The notes: generated by a model not told the origin, from the sequence alone. A stretch of DNA of 58,026 nt from Bacillota bacterium (GCA_023402845.1 JAEYFP010000060.1:1-58026), one strand, 5' to 3'. Shown: positions 17,458 to 27,067, counted from the first letter of the stretch. Translations and numbers: made by a program.

Positions 17458-19761
17458 ATGAAACTTACAAATCAAATAAAAAAAATGACCATAAAAGAAA
17501 AAGTCGCATTTTGCAGCGGGAAGGATGAATGGCATACAAAAGCATTTCCAAAGTATGAAATCCCCTCCGCCATGATGAGCGACGGTCCAAGCGGCCTCCG
17601 TAAACAGACCGGTGCGGGAGATACCCTCGGAATCATGCGTTCGGAGGAAGCTGTCTGCTTTCCATCCGAAAGCCTGCTGGCATGCAGCTTTGATAAAAAA
17701 CTGGCGGGAGAAACGGGCGCGGCGATCGCAGAAGAAGCCGGTGCCGCCGACGTTTCCATGTTTTTAGGGCCCGGTGTCAATGTAAAGCGTAATCCGCTGT
17801 GCGGAAGAAATTTCGAATATTTTTCTGAAGACCCGTATCTGTCTGGAAGGCTTGCAGCCTCCTACATCAGCGCGGCACAGGAAAAAGGGATTGGCACGAG
17901 TTTAAAGCACTTTGCATGCAATAACCAAGAGGATTTCCGCATGATTTCAGACAGCCGCATTGATGAGCGAACATTGCGGGAGCTTTATTTAACTGCTTTT
18001 GAATATGCAATTAAAGAAAGTCATCCTTGGTCTGTCATGTGCGCCTATAACCGGCTCAATGGCATTTATTGCAGCGATAACCACTATCTTCTGACAGATA
18101 TTCTGCGCGGTGAATGGGGTTATGACGGCCTTGTCGTGACCGACTGGGGCGCGATTCATGATCGCAGCAAAAGCTTTGCGGCAGGCTGTGATCTTGTGAT
18201 GCCCGGCGGAAATGCATATGGCGAAAGCGATGTCTGTCGGGATATAAAAAAAGGTGTGCTGAACGAAGACGTTGTCGATCAAAGTGCATTGCGTATTCTC
18301 AGCTTTGTAGAGCAGGCCGAACATACAAAGAAAACCCGAAGCTTTGCTGTCGACGACAGGAAGCAGCATGAGCTTGCACGGCATATTGCAGAGGAAAGCG
18401 CTGTGCTGTTAAAAAATGACGACGGCATTCTGCCATGTAAAATATCGGAAATCGTACTGATCGGCTATATGGCGGAGGACTTCCGCTATCAGGGACACGG
18501 CAGCAGCCGGATTAGTCCCACAAGGGTAGACAATCTTCTATCTCTGATGCCCGGGGTTCCTTATGCCCCCGGCTATGATACGGAAGGAAATACGACGGAG
18601 CAACTGCTGGCGCAGGCGGCTGCTTTGGCAAGATCATCTAAGAAGGTGATTCTCATCGCCGGCCTTCCCGATATTGCGGAGGCAGAGGGACTGGACCGGA
18701 GTGATATGAAAATACCGGCCGGACAAAATCGTCTCATTCAGGAAATCACACTGGCAAATTCCAATACCGCCGTTGTGCTCTGCTGCGGATGTGCGGTAGA
18801 AACACCGTGGGCGGAGGCAGTAAAGGCCATTCTCTATATGGGATTATCCGGGCAGGCCGGCGCCGGCGCCCTTGTGAATCTTCTGACAGGCAATGTAAAT
18901 CCGAGCGGCAGACTGGCCGAAACATGGCCGCTTTGTTATGAGGATTGTCCCAGTGCCGCTTTCTACGGAAAAGAGGAGAAGCATGCGGAGTATCGGGAGG
19001 GAATTTATATCGGCTACCGCTACTATGAATCGGCAGGGAAGCCCGTCCGCTTTCCGTTTGGTACCGGACTTTCCTATACAACATTCTCTTATCAAGACTT
19101 ATCAGTGAAACAAACGCAGGCTTCTGTCACAATTACCAATACCGGTTTCCGCTATGGGGGAGAAGCTGTTCTTATGTATGTGCAAGCGCCATCGGATGGC
19201 ATCCACCGCCCCATGCGGGAGCTGAAGGGTTTTGAAAAGATTTTTTTGGCACCCGGTCAAAGCCGAACGGTCTGTTTTTCATTCGACCAACGCACCTTCG
19301 CCGTATGGAACGGCGGCTGGATAGTCTATGGCGGTGAATATACGATTCATATCGGATCCTGCAAAGCGACGCTTTTTGTCGCAGGCGAAGTATTTCAGGA
19401 AACCGCCGATGCCGGATGGTACCGCACGCTCAAAGGAATTCCCGATCGGAACAGCTGGCTCAGAATGCTGTCCCTGCCGCCTTTTAAAACACCGCTGCGC
19501 CCTTATACCATCGACAGCACCGTAAAAGAAATCGCAAAGGACAGCCTGATTATCAGACTGATGTACCGTTATTTTGAAAAAATGCAGGCTAAAGTCAGCG
19601 GCCGTAATACCGTCAATTACCGAATGGCAATAAAGGGCGCGCAAGAATCTCCGATTCGTAACGTACAGAACAGTTTTTTACTCAAAAAGCACTTTGCGCA
19701 GGCTGTCGCTGATTTCGGAAATAAAAAATTTCTGCGCGGAATCTGGCATCTGATTCACTAA
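17458..19761 (+). CDS. GH3 beta-glycosidase
   Basis: The 767 residues have the GH3 N-terminal barrel with the nucleophile Asp in GLVVTDWGAI (about residue 230), the substrate site KHFACNNQE, the alpha/beta sandwich with the C-terminal part (GLPDIAEAEGLDRSDM), and a fibronectin III-like domain (about 530-650). No signal peptide is seen, so it works in the cytosol on imported di- or oligosaccharides. Sequence cannot separate glucosidase from xylosidase. It is the second gene after the symporter, with TAAGGAG at the start. The last 110 residues extend beyond the common domain set. Confidence 0.92.
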   Translation: MKLTNQIKKMTIKEKVAFCSGKDEWHTKAFPKYEIPSAMMSDGPSGLRKQTGAGDTLGIMRSEEAVCFPSESLLACSFDKKLAGETGAAIAEEAGAADVSMFLGPGVNVKRNPLCGRNFEYFSEDPYLSGRLAASYISAAQEKGIGTSLKHFACNNQEDFRMISDSRIDERTLRELYLTAFEYAIKESHPWSVMCAYNRLNGIYCSDNHYLLTDILRGEWGYDGLVVTDWGAIHDRSKSFAAGCDLVMPGGNAYGESDVCRDIKKGVLNEDVVDQSALRILSFVEQAEHTKKTRSFAVDDRKQHELARHIAEESAVLLKNDDGILPCKISEIVLIGYMAEDFRYQGHGSSRISPTRVDNLLSLMPGVPYAPGYDTEGNTTEQLLAQAAALARSSKKVILIAGLPDIAEAEGLDRSDMKIPAGQNRLIQEITLANSNTAVVLCCGCAVETPWAEAVKAILYMGLSGQAGAGALVNLLTGNVNPSGRLAETWPLCYEDCPSAAFYGKEEKHAEYREGIYIGYRYYESAGKPVRFPFGTGLSYTTFSYQDLSVKQTQASVTITNTGFRYGGEAVLMYVQAPSDGIHRPMRELKGFEKIFLAPGQSRTVCFSFDQRTFAVWNGGWIVYGGEYTIHIGSCKATLFVAGEVFQETADAGWYRTLKGIPDRNSWLRMLSLPPFKTPLRPYTIDSTVKEIAKDSLIIRLMYRYFEKMQAKVSGRNTVNYRMAIKGAQESPIRNVQNSFLLKKHFAQAVADFGNKKFLRGIWHLIH

Positions 19762-19777
19762 AAGCCGATCACAAAAA

Positions 19778-20590
19778 CTAATCGGCAATCTGACGGCCTT
19801 CATGGTTCATATGGTAATCTCCGCGGATAACAAGCTCGGAAATCGGAACAATTTTATAGCCTTGATCCTGCAGTCCCTGAATAACGCTTTCAAGTGCTTG
19901 TGCGGTATAGGTTGCCCCGTTGTGCATCAGGATGATGGAGCCGTTTCCGAGATGCTTGTGGTTACATACCGTATTAACTATGGAGTCCGCTCCGTAATCC
20001 TTCCAGTCAAGAGAATCTACATCCCACTGAATCGTATAATACCCGCAGTCTTTTGCCGTATTGATGACGGCATTGTCATAATCGCCATACGGCGGGCGGA
20101 ATAACTCCATGTCCACGCCTGTCAGCTCTTTTACCCGGTTATGTACCGTCATCAGCTCCTCTTTCTTTTCCTGATCAGAAAGCTGACTCATATTCTTGTG
20201 GTTTTCACTGTGGTTGCCGAGATCATGCCCCGCCGCCTGTATCGCCTTTACATCCTCCGGATACGTTTCTACCCATCCGCCTGTCATAAAAAATGTTACA
20301 TGTAAATCATATTTTTTTAAAATTTCCAGAATCTTTTGTGTATCTTCATTACCCCATGCAGCATCAAAAGAAAGTGCCACTTTTTTTTCGGAAGTTTCGA
20401 CGCTGTAAATCGGAAGCTCCCTGCCATCCACCGTATTACTGACTGTTGTTGCCCGCGGAATGTAAATCATTGCAGCAAATACAAGCATTAGGGCAAATGC
20501 CAGGATCACTCCTTTTTTCATAAAATCAGGATCGGCGCATTTCCCCTTTGCCTTTTTTATCAATTCGCTTATTTTCTCAAAATAATCCAT
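19778..20590 (-). CDS. Polysaccharide deacetylase, PdaB-like, membrane-anchored
   Basis: The product (270 residues from the chosen start) has a short cytoplasmic segment, one membrane helix (about residues 28-48), and a NodB deacetylase domain outside. Motifs are SFDAAWGNEDT, with the first catalytic Asp but no second Asp as in the PdaB group, HSENHKN (metal histidines) and RPPYGDYD. It removes acetyl groups from peptidoglycan or another glycan; PdaB-type members act in sporulation. The ATG at 20590 has a GAGGG site, whereas the longer frame from 20656 has none. A weak hairpin (GCCGAT/ATCGGC) followed by TTTTAG overlaps its stop codon and faces the GH3 gene. Confidence 0.85.
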   Translation of the reverse strand: MDYFEKISELIKKAKGKCADPDFMKKGVILAFALMLVFAAMIYIPRATTVSNTVDGRELPIYSVETSEKKVALSFDAAWGNEDTQKILEILKKYDLHVTFFMTGGWVETYPEDVKAIQAAGHDLGNHSENHKNMSQLSDQEKKEELMTVHNRVKELTGVDMELFRPPYGDYDNAVINTAKDCGYYTIQWDVDSLDWKDYGADSIVNTVCNHKHLGNGSIILMHNGATYTAQALESVIQGLQDQGYKIVPISELVIRGDYHMNHEGRQIAD

Positions 20591-20735
20591 AATACCCTCA
20601 CGGAAGTATTTATACAATATATGAACAGCGAAGCCTCTTCTATTACTGATGTACACAAATCAGATGTGATAATACTTAATAAATTTAATTGATTGCATGC
20701 TTTTTATTTCATATCCTAAATGTTTTTGGTTGTCA

Positions 20736-20764
20736 TTGAAAAAAAATGTGTTTCATGCTAAAAT
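20736..20764 (+). promoter_or_regulatory. Promoter of the BMP lipoprotein gene
   Basis: TTGAAA (20736-20741) and TAAAAT (20759-20764) are 17 nt apart, with TG one base before the -10 box (extended -10). Confidence 0.75.
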
Positions 20765-20819
20765 ATACAAATATATATAATTCTGTATATATCACAATTA
20801 ATTAGGGAGGAAATTATTT

Positions 20820-21980
20820 ATGAAAAAGAAATTACTAAGTATGATGCTTTGTACTGCAATGACATTTACTTTACTTGCAGGCTGCGGCAGTTCTGCGGCT
20901 CCGGCTGAGGAAGCGCCTGCGGCAGAGGCTGCTGTGGAAGAGACTGCTCCCGCAGAAGAACCCGCCGAAGAAACCGCTTCGACTCCTTCAGAAGAAGGTT
21001 ATGAATTAGCGCTTGTTACGGATCTCGGTACAATTGACGATAAATCCTTCAATCAAGGTGCTTGGGAAGGTCTTAAGAAATATGCGGAAGAAAACAGCAT
21101 TTCCTACAAGTATTATCAGCCTCAGGAAGGCACAACCGATTCTTATGTGGAGACAATCGGTCTTGCAATCGAAGGTGGTGCTAAGTTAGTCGTATGTCCC
21201 GGTTTTTTGTTTGAAGAACCTATTTTCATCGTTCAGGATCAATATCCGGACGTACATTTTATCCTCCTTGACGGAGAACCGCATGATGCTGAATACAACT
21301 ACAAGACAGGGGCTAATGTTATGCCGATCTTATTCCAGGAAGACCAGGCCGGTTTTCTTGCAGGCTATGCAGCAGTGAAAGACGGCAGCACAAAGCTTGG
21401 CTTCATGGGCGGTATGGCTGTTCCTGCCGTAATCCGTTATGGCTACGGTTTTGTACAGGGTGCCGACACAGCTGCTAAAGAAGACGGTACTAACGTAGAA
21501 ATCATGTATAATTATACAGGCGCATTTGCTGCAACTCCGGAAGCACAGGCCATGGCAGCAAGCTGGTATCAGAACGGAACAGAAGTAATCTTCGGCTGCG
21601 GCGGTGCGGTAGGCAACTCTGTAATGGCAGCGGCAGAAGAAGCGGGTGCAAAGGTAATCGGCGTTGACGTTGACCAGTCTTCTGAGTCCGCAACTGTTAT
21701 TACATCTGCCATGAAGCAGTTAAGTGTTTCCATATATGACGGAATTAAAGCTTTCTATGACGGCTCTTTCACCGGCGGCGAAACAACCGTCTTCACAGCA
21801 GAAAATGACGGTGTTGGGCTTCCTATGGAAACATCCAAATTTACAAGTTTTGCACAGGCTGATTATGATTCCTTATTTGAAAAGCTTGTAAACGGAGAAT
21901 TTGAAATCAATAATTCAACGGAAGATTCTACAACAGCAGACTTAACATTAAGCAGCACGACTGTTACTTTTGTTGAATAG
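20820..21980 (+). CDS. BMP-family nucleoside-binding lipoprotein
   Basis: The 386 residues start with a lipoprotein signal (LLAGCGSS, lipid Cys at about 22), then an Ala/Glu/Pro-rich linker (about 25-60), and a BMP/Med-type periplasmic-binding fold (LVTDLGTIDDKSFNQGAWEG). It binds purine nucleosides or related ligands and delivers them to the ABC importer encoded further downstream. GGGAGG precedes the ATG. A terminator-like hairpin and a hairpin repeat array lie before the ATPase, so this gene is probably expressed more strongly than the rest, as usual for binding proteins. Confidence 0.92.
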   Translation: MKKKLLSMMLCTAMTFTLLAGCGSSAAPAEEAPAAEAAVEETAPAEEPAEETASTPSEEGYELALVTDLGTIDDKSFNQGAWEGLKKYAEENSISYKYYQPQEGTTDSYVETIGLAIEGGAKLVVCPGFLFEEPIFIVQDQYPDVHFILLDGEPHDAEYNYKTGANVMPILFQEDQAGFLAGYAAVKDGSTKLGFMGGMAVPAVIRYGYGFVQGADTAAKEDGTNVEIMYNYTGAFAATPEAQAMAASWYQNGTEVIFGCGGAVGNSVMAAAEEAGAKVIGVDVDQSSESATVITSAMKQLSVSIYDGIKAFYDGSFTGGETTVFTAENDGVGLPMETSKFTSFAQADYDSLFEKLVNGEFEINNSTEDSTTADLTLSSTTVTFVE

Positions 21981-22013
21981 TCTCTCTGTAAATGTAATAG
22001 ATCATTGATTACC

Positions 22014-22058
22014 AGTGATGCCGATGTCGTTTCCAGACGGCACCGGCATCACTTTTAT
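22014..22058 (+). terminator. Terminator after the BMP lipoprotein gene
   Basis: AGTGATGCCG (22014-22023) pairs with CGGCATCACT (22044-22053), followed by TTTAT. It lies 34 nt beyond the stop codon and overlaps the first hairpin of the repeat array. It would lower readthrough into the ABC genes. Confidence 0.75.
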
Positions 22059-22430
22059 ATGATAAGAAATTCAAAGAAATTTCTTATCATATAAAAGTGA
22101 TAGAATGCGCAGCTCGCGGAATTGTGCCTTGCCGTTTGACGGCACCGTTCGCACGCAAAAGAGTCTGCAGGCAGACTCTTTATGCGATAGAATCTCTGCC
22201 GAATTTCTATCGCATAAAAATAATAAGATGCGCAGCGCGCGGAATTGTATTTTGCCGTTTGACGGCACCGCTCGCGCGCAAAAGAGTCTGCAAGCAGACT
22301 CTTTATGCGATAGAATCTCTGCCGAATTTCTATCGCATAAAAATAATAAGATGCGCAGCTCGCGGAATTGTATTTTGCCGTTTGACGGCTCCGCTCGCGC
22401 GCAAAGAGTCTGCAAGCAGACTCTTTATAT
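22051..22430 (+). repeat. Three-unit array of hairpin repeats, 123-nt period
   Basis: Each unit has a first long hairpin, then a middle block with ATGCGCAG, CTCGCGGAATTG, TTGCCGTTTGACGGC and GCTCGCGCGC, and a last hairpin AAGAGTCTGC/GCAGACTCTT. Units two and three begin at 22181 and 22304 with the hairpin TATGCGATAGAA/TTCTATCGCATA and are almost identical. Unit one starts with a different but perfect 21-bp stem (22051-22071 with 22078-22098). The array ends at the AGGAGGTGA site of the ABC ATPase. Open frames on both strands inside it are repeat-derived, not genes. Confidence 0.9.
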
Positions 22431-22447
22431 AGGAGGTGAGATTGCTT

Positions 22448-24016
22448 ATGGATTACATTATTGAGATGCTGCATATCACAAAAGAGTTTCCCGGCATCAT
22501 CGCAAACGATGACATTACCCTGCAAGTAAAGAAAGGGGAAATTCATGCCCTTCTCGGTGAGAACGGTGCCGGAAAATCCACATTAATGAGTGTGCTCTTC
22601 GGGTTATACCAGCCGGAACATGGTATCATCAAAATTAAAGGAGAGGAGAAAAAAATTAACGGTCCGATGGATGCCAACACGTTGGGGATCGGCATGGTGC
22701 ATCAGCATTTCAAGCTTGTACATAACTTTACGGTTCTTCAGAATATTGTTCTGGGCGTGGAAACTGTAAACAAGGGATTTTTGCAAATGGAGGAAGCGCG
22801 CAAAAGGATCGTCGCACTTTCGGAGCAGTACGGGCTTTATGTGGATCCCGATGCCTTGATCGAAGATATTACCGTAGGCATGCAGCAGCGGGTCGAAATT
22901 CTCAAAATGCTTTATCGGGAAAATGAAATTTTAATTTTTGATGAGCCTACTGCCGTGCTGACGCCACAGGAAATCGATGAATTGATGGAGATTATGAAAG
23001 GCCTTGTCAAAGAAGGCAAATCCATCCTTTTCATTACACACAAGCTCAACGAAATCAAAGCGGTTGCTGACCGCTGTACGGTCTTAAGACGCGGCAAGTA
23101 TATCGGTACTGTTACTGTTGCAGAGACGTCAAAGGAACAGATGTCGGAAATGATGGTCGGACGTAAGGTCAATCTTTCGATTGTAAAAAAAGCCGCCAAT
23201 CCAAAGGAGGTCGTTCTTGAGGTCAAGCATCTTTGTGTAAAGTCTCATCATGAGGGACACACCAAGGATGTCGTCTCTGATGTCAGCTTTCAGGTACGCA
23301 AAGGCGAAATCGTCTGCATTGCAGGTATTGACGGAAACGGACAGACAGAGCTCGTTCAAGCCGTCACCGGCCTCGGCGATACGGCATCGGGTTCTATCGA
23401 GATCAACGGAGAGGATGTTACGAAAAAATCTATCCGTTACAGAAACACACACGGAATGTCACATATTCCGGAGGATCGGCACAGATTTGGTCTTGTACTC
23501 GATTATAACCTCGCCTACAATCTTGTTTTAAAACAGTATTTCACGAATGATTTTCAGACGGGAGGCTTTTTAAAACGGGATAAAATCCGGGAACACTCTG
23601 AGCTTTTAATCGAGCAATTCGATATCCGAAGCGGAGAAGGCAGTGATACCGTCACGCGAAGTATGTCCGGCGGCAATCAGCAGAAGGCCATTCTTGCACG
23701 GGAAATTTCGATGAATCCTCAAATATTGCTTGCCGTTCAGCCTACCCGCGGTCTGGATGTCGGTGCGATTGAATATATCCATAACCAGCTTATCAGCCAG
23801 CGTGACCATGATTCCGCAATTCTGCTCGTTTCTCTGGAGCTGGACGAGGTCATGAATTTGAGCGACCGTATTCTCGTTATATTTGAAGGAAAAATAGTTG
23901 CGGATATTAATCCGAAGGACATTACAATCCAAGAGCTTGGATTATATATGGCGGGCAGCTCGCCCGATGCTGCAGCAGATCAAAATACGGAAGGAGAAAT
24001 GAGCGATGAAAAATAA
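22448..24016 (+). CDS. Nucleoside ABC importer ATPase (two ATP-binding domains)
   Basis: The product (522 residues from the chosen start) holds two ABC domains. The first has Walker A GENGAGKST and Walker B ILIFDEPTAV; the second has GIDGNGQTE and ILLAVQPTRG with signature MSGGNQQK. This layout is typical of sugar and nucleoside (BMP) importers, and the second site is degenerate. AGGAGGTGA lies 8 nt before the ATG at 22448; the in-frame GTG at 22436 overlaps that site and is less likely. It overlaps the first permease by 11 nt. The permease and binding protein neighbours point to purine nucleoside uptake. Confidence 0.93.
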   Translation: MDYIIEMLHITKEFPGIIANDDITLQVKKGEIHALLGENGAGKSTLMSVLFGLYQPEHGIIKIKGEEKKINGPMDANTLGIGMVHQHFKLVHNFTVLQNIVLGVETVNKGFLQMEEARKRIVALSEQYGLYVDPDALIEDITVGMQQRVEILKMLYRENEILIFDEPTAVLTPQEIDELMEIMKGLVKEGKSILFITHKLNEIKAVADRCTVLRRGKYIGTVTVAETSKEQMSEMMVGRKVNLSIVKKAANPKEVVLEVKHLCVKSHHEGHTKDVVSDVSFQVRKGEIVCIAGIDGNGQTELVQAVTGLGDTASGSIEINGEDVTKKSIRYRNTHGMSHIPEDRHRFGLVLDYNLAYNLVLKQYFTNDFQTGGFLKRDKIREHSELLIEQFDIRSGEGSDTVTRSMSGGNQQKAILAREISMNPQILLAVQPTRGLDVGAIEYIHNQLISQRDHDSAILLVSLELDEVMNLSDRILVIFEGKIVADINPKDITIQELGLYMAGSSPDAAADQNTEGEMSDEK

Positions 24017-25130
24017 ATCAGGAAAAAATTATGTCGGCGTCCTCTCCTCTTTATTTGCAATTGTAATCGGCCTGTTGGTCGGTCTTCTCGTATTGCTGCT
24101 CTGCAATCCGAGGCAGGCTCTGCCGGGCTTTGCCACAATTTTAACAGGTGCTTTAACACATGGGCTCAAGGGAGTCGGACAAGTATTCTATTATGCCACG
24201 CCGATTATCCTGACGGGTCTTTCGGTGGGGTTTGCCTTTAAGACCGGTCTGTTTAATATCGGCTCCTCCGGACAGTTTATCATCGGCGGCTTCGGTGCCG
24301 TTTATGTCGGCATTATGATGAAAAACCTCGGCAGCATCCACTGGATAGCCGCCCTTTTCGCTTCCATTCTCTTTGGGGCGGTCTGGGGAGTGCTTCCCGG
24401 TATTTTAAAAGCATACTTTAACGTGAGCGAGGTCATTTCCTCCATCATGATGAATTACATCGGTATGTATCTTGTCAACTGGACAGTAAAAAGCACGAAA
24501 CCGCTGTTCAACAATCTGCGTAACGAGTCGCATCCTGTTGCCTCAACCGCTAATATTCCGAATATGGGACTGAACAAAATTTTTCCTGATTCCAGCGTAA
24601 ACGGCGGAATCATCCTTGCAATCATCATGGTCATCATCATTTACATTGTCTTGTACCGTACTACCTTCGGATATGAATTGCAGGCATGCGGTTTTAACCG
24701 CGACGCCAGCAAATTTGCCGGTATTAATGAAAAGCGCGGTATCGTCCTCTCAATGACAATTGCGGGCGCTATTTCCGGGATGGCAGGCGGCCTTTTATAT
24801 CTTGCAGGCACGGGAAAACATATCGAAATCGTGGATACAATCGCAGATGAAGGCTTCACCGGTATTTCTGTGGCAATGCTCGGCCTGTCTCATCCGATCG
24901 GCGTACTGCTCTCCGGTATTTTCATCGCTTATCTGACTGCCGGCGGATTTTACCTGCAGCTTTATGAATTTTCAACAGAAATCATCGATATTATTATTGC
25001 TGTAATCATCTACTTCAGCGCCTTCTCGCTGATCATCAAAACCTTTATTGTGAAGAACCGGATAAAACGAGCGGAAAAGGAATCAGAAATTTCACCAAAA
25101 CCCCGGATAAATGAGAAAGGAGGGGAGTGA
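24006..25130 (+). CDS. Nucleoside ABC importer permease, first subunit
   Basis: The 374 residues have about nine membrane segments and match the BPD_transp_2 permease family: LTGLSVGFAFKTGLFNIGSS near residue 75 and GISVAMLGLSHPIGVLLSG near 290. The ATG overlaps the end of the ATPase gene by 11 nt, so translation is coupled. Together with the next gene it forms a heterodimeric membrane channel. The last 25 residues are charged and cytoplasmic. Confidence 0.92.
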   Translation: MKNKSGKNYVGVLSSLFAIVIGLLVGLLVLLLCNPRQALPGFATILTGALTHGLKGVGQVFYYATPIILTGLSVGFAFKTGLFNIGSSGQFIIGGFGAVYVGIMMKNLGSIHWIAALFASILFGAVWGVLPGILKAYFNVSEVISSIMMNYIGMYLVNWTVKSTKPLFNNLRNESHPVASTANIPNMGLNKIFPDSSVNGGIILAIIMVIIIYIVLYRTTFGYELQACGFNRDASKFAGINEKRGIVLSMTIAGAISGMAGGLLYLAGTGKHIEIVDTIADEGFTGISVAMLGLSHPIGVLLSGIFIAYLTAGGFYLQLYEFSTEIIDIIIAVIIYFSAFSLIIKTFIVKNRIKRAEKESEISPKPRINEKGGE

Positions 25131-25135
25131 GCGCT

Positions 25136-26089
25136 ATGGAAGTCATTTATTTTATATTTCAACAGATGATGTTTTTTACAATCCCCCTGCTGATCGTAGC
25201 ACTTGGCGGCATGTTCTCCGAGCGAAGCGGTGTTGTCAACATTGCGTTAGAGGGTATTATGACCATGGGCGCGTTTTGCAGTATCTTGTTCCTGAATCTG
25301 ACCGGCGGCAAGATGAGCGGTCAGGGACAGCTCTTGATTGCAATTTTAATTGCAATGCTCTCCGGTATGATTTTCTCATTGTTCCATGCTTATGCGGCAA
25401 TCCATATGAAAGCAGATCAGGTTATTTCCGGCACAGCACTCAACATGTTTGCCCCGGCTTTTTCCATCTTCGTTGCCCGCGTCATTCAGGGTGTACAGCA
25501 GATTCAGTTTGTCAATACCTTTCGTATTACTTCTGTTCCGCTGCTCGGCAATATTCCGTTCCTTGGACCCCTTCTGTTCCGAAATACATACATTACAACT
25601 TATATCGGCATCGCTATCCTGATCATTTCCTGGATTGTGATGTATAAAATGCGTTTCGGGCTGAGACTTCGTGCCTGCGGCGAACATCCGCAGGCAGCAG
25701 ACAGTGCCGGCATCAACGTATACAAGATGCAATATGCAGGTGTTCTGATTTCCGGTGCACTAGGCGGGCTTGGCGGACTCGTCTTCGTTGTCCCCACTTC
25801 GACGAATTTTAACGCAACGGTGAGCGGTTATGGTTTCCTAGCACTTGCGGTGTTGATTTTCGGTCAGTGGAAGCCATGGAAAATCATGTGGGCTTCTCTG
25901 TTTTTCGGTTTGATGAAAGCAATCGCTTCGGCTTATTCAGGCATTCCGTTCCTGGCTGCATTGAATATCCCAAGTTACCTGTATAAAATGATTCCTTATA
26001 TCGCAACGCTGATCGTTCTGGTCTTTACGTCCAAGGACAGCCATGCACCGAAAGCTTCCGGCGTTCCCTACGACAAAGGTGCCAGGTAA
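25136..26089 (+). CDS. Nucleoside ABC importer permease, second subunit
   Basis: The product is about 317 residues with eight or more membrane segments. Its conserved sequence GGMFSERSGVVNIALEGIMT is the usual signature of the second BMP-system permease. The ATG at 25136 has GGGGAG at good spacing; a GTG at 25127 overlapping the previous stop codon is an alternative. It closes the bmp-ATPase-permease-permease unit. A partial hairpin repeat and the terminator of the convergent degV gene follow. Confidence 0.92.
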   Translation: MEVIYFIFQQMMFFTIPLLIVALGGMFSERSGVVNIALEGIMTMGAFCSILFLNLTGGKMSGQGQLLIAILIAMLSGMIFSLFHAYAAIHMKADQVISGTALNMFAPAFSIFVARVIQGVQQIQFVNTFRITSVPLLGNIPFLGPLLFRNTYITTYIGIAILIISWIVMYKMRFGLRLRACGEHPQAADSAGINVYKMQYAGVLISGALGGLGGLVFVVPTSTNFNATVSGYGFLALAVLIFGQWKPWKIMWASLFFGLMKAIASAYSGIPFLAALNIPSYLYKMIPYIATLIVLVFTSKDSHAPKASGVPYDKGAR

Positions 26090-26099
26090 CGTGCTTTTG

Positions 26100-26169
26100 T
26101 TCCGCGCGCGAAGCTGCGCATAGAATTTTATTATATAAGAAATTCGGAGCAATTTCCTATATAATAAAA
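26100..26169 (-). repeat. Partial unit of the hairpin repeat family
   Basis: On the minus strand a near-perfect 19-bp hairpin (26169-26151 with 26144-26126) is followed by ATGCGCAGCTTCGCGCGCGG, matching the first part of a unit of the array at 22051. The last hairpin is missing. It follows the degV terminator directly. Confidence 0.7.
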
Positions 26170-26201
26170 ATGTCTGCTCTCTCATTCATGAGGGGGCAGA
26201 C
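26165..26201 (-). terminator. Terminator of degV
   Basis: GTCTGCCCCCTCAT and ATGAGAGAGCAGAC (26201-26172, minus strand) form a long stem with a 2-nt centre and G-T pairs, followed by ATTTTTATT. The T-tract merges with the partial repeat. Confidence 0.75.
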
Positions 26202-26227
26202 AGCATAGCTTTTATTCTTTTATTCTC

Positions 26228-27067
26228 TTATTCTTTTGATATGTAGAAAATACCGATTGCATCCGGACCGGAATAGGTTCCGACTACGGAGCCCATACAG
26301 ACATTTGCAAGAATGTTCTTCACACCATCCTCCTCAAGTGCCTCCCAAAGAGCTTCTCCGCGGCTTTGCGCATCCGCATGACCAACAAGCACCGGAAGTC
26401 CTTCCTCCTGCTTAAGTGTCGCCATTTTTTCCCGCAACCACTTAATGGCTGACTTCTTACCCTTTGCTTTATCCGCTATCTCAATTTTTCCGTTGACAAG
26501 TGTAACAATGGGATGCAGATTCAGCACACCGCCGATAAAAGCGACTGTCGGCGAAATTCTGCCGCCCTTCTTTACATAGTCAAGGGTATCCAATACAACA
26601 TACAGCCGCAGACGTGGAATATAGGAGTTCAACGTGTCCGTGATCTCCTGCACGCTTGCCCCGTCGTCGCGCAGTCCCGCTGCAATCGTGACAAGCAGTC
26701 CGAGTGCGCTTGCGACATTCAATGAATCGATTATCGTAATGCGGTCCGAATCCAATGTCTCCTTGGCAATGACTGCCGACTGATAAGTTCCGCTTAATTC
26801 CTTGGAAATATGAATGCTTATGATCTCATCACCCGCATCCAGATACTCCTGAAATTTTTTCTCAAATTCATAGGGATTCACCTGTGCCGTCTTCGGCAAT
26901 TCGTTGGAAGAAACAAGCTTTTTATAAAATTCCGCGTCGGAAATATCGATTCCGCTCTTATAGGAATGATCGCCAAAGCTTACGGTCAATGCCATCACAT
27001 CGACGTTTAATGCCTTCGCTCTTTCCAAGGAGATGTCGCTGGTACTGTCTGTAATAATCCTGATCAT
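26228..27067 (-). CDS. DegV-family fatty-acid-binding protein
   Basis: The product (279 residues from the chosen start) begins MIRIITDSTSDISLERAKAL, typical of DegV proteins, which bind a fatty acid; relatives (FakB) present it to the FakA kinase. Other family marks are SKELSGTYQSAV (about 90) and LDYVKKGGRISP (about 160). No FakA gene is near. The ATG at 27067 has AAAGGG upstream; the longer frame from 27094 has no site. It is a single gene with its own terminator. Confidence 0.9.
   Translation of the reverse strand: MIRIITDSTSDISLERAKALNVDVMALTVSFGDHSYKSGIDISDAEFYKKLVSSNELPKTAQVNPYEFEKKFQEYLDAGDEIISIHISKELSGTYQSAVIAKETLDSDRITIIDSLNVASALGLLVTIAAGLRDDGASVQEITDTLNSYIPRLRLYVVLDTLDYVKKGGRISPTVAFIGGVLNLHPIVTLVNGKIEIADKAKGKKSAIKWLREKMATLKQEEGLPVLVGHADAQSRGEALWEALEEDGVKNILANVCMGSVVGTYSGPDAIGIFYISKE

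Noticed and set aside
22051..22430. CRISPR array
   Set aside because: Units are about 123 nt, almost identical over their whole length, without short repeats separated by unique spacers. No cas genes are near. The array at 52028 was rejected for the same reason.
22055..22546. Open frames of 111-163 codons on both strands through the repeat array
   Set aside because: They repeat the same peptide blocks with the 123-nt period, lack ribosome sites and overlap the start of the ABC ATPase. They arise from the repeat and are not genes.
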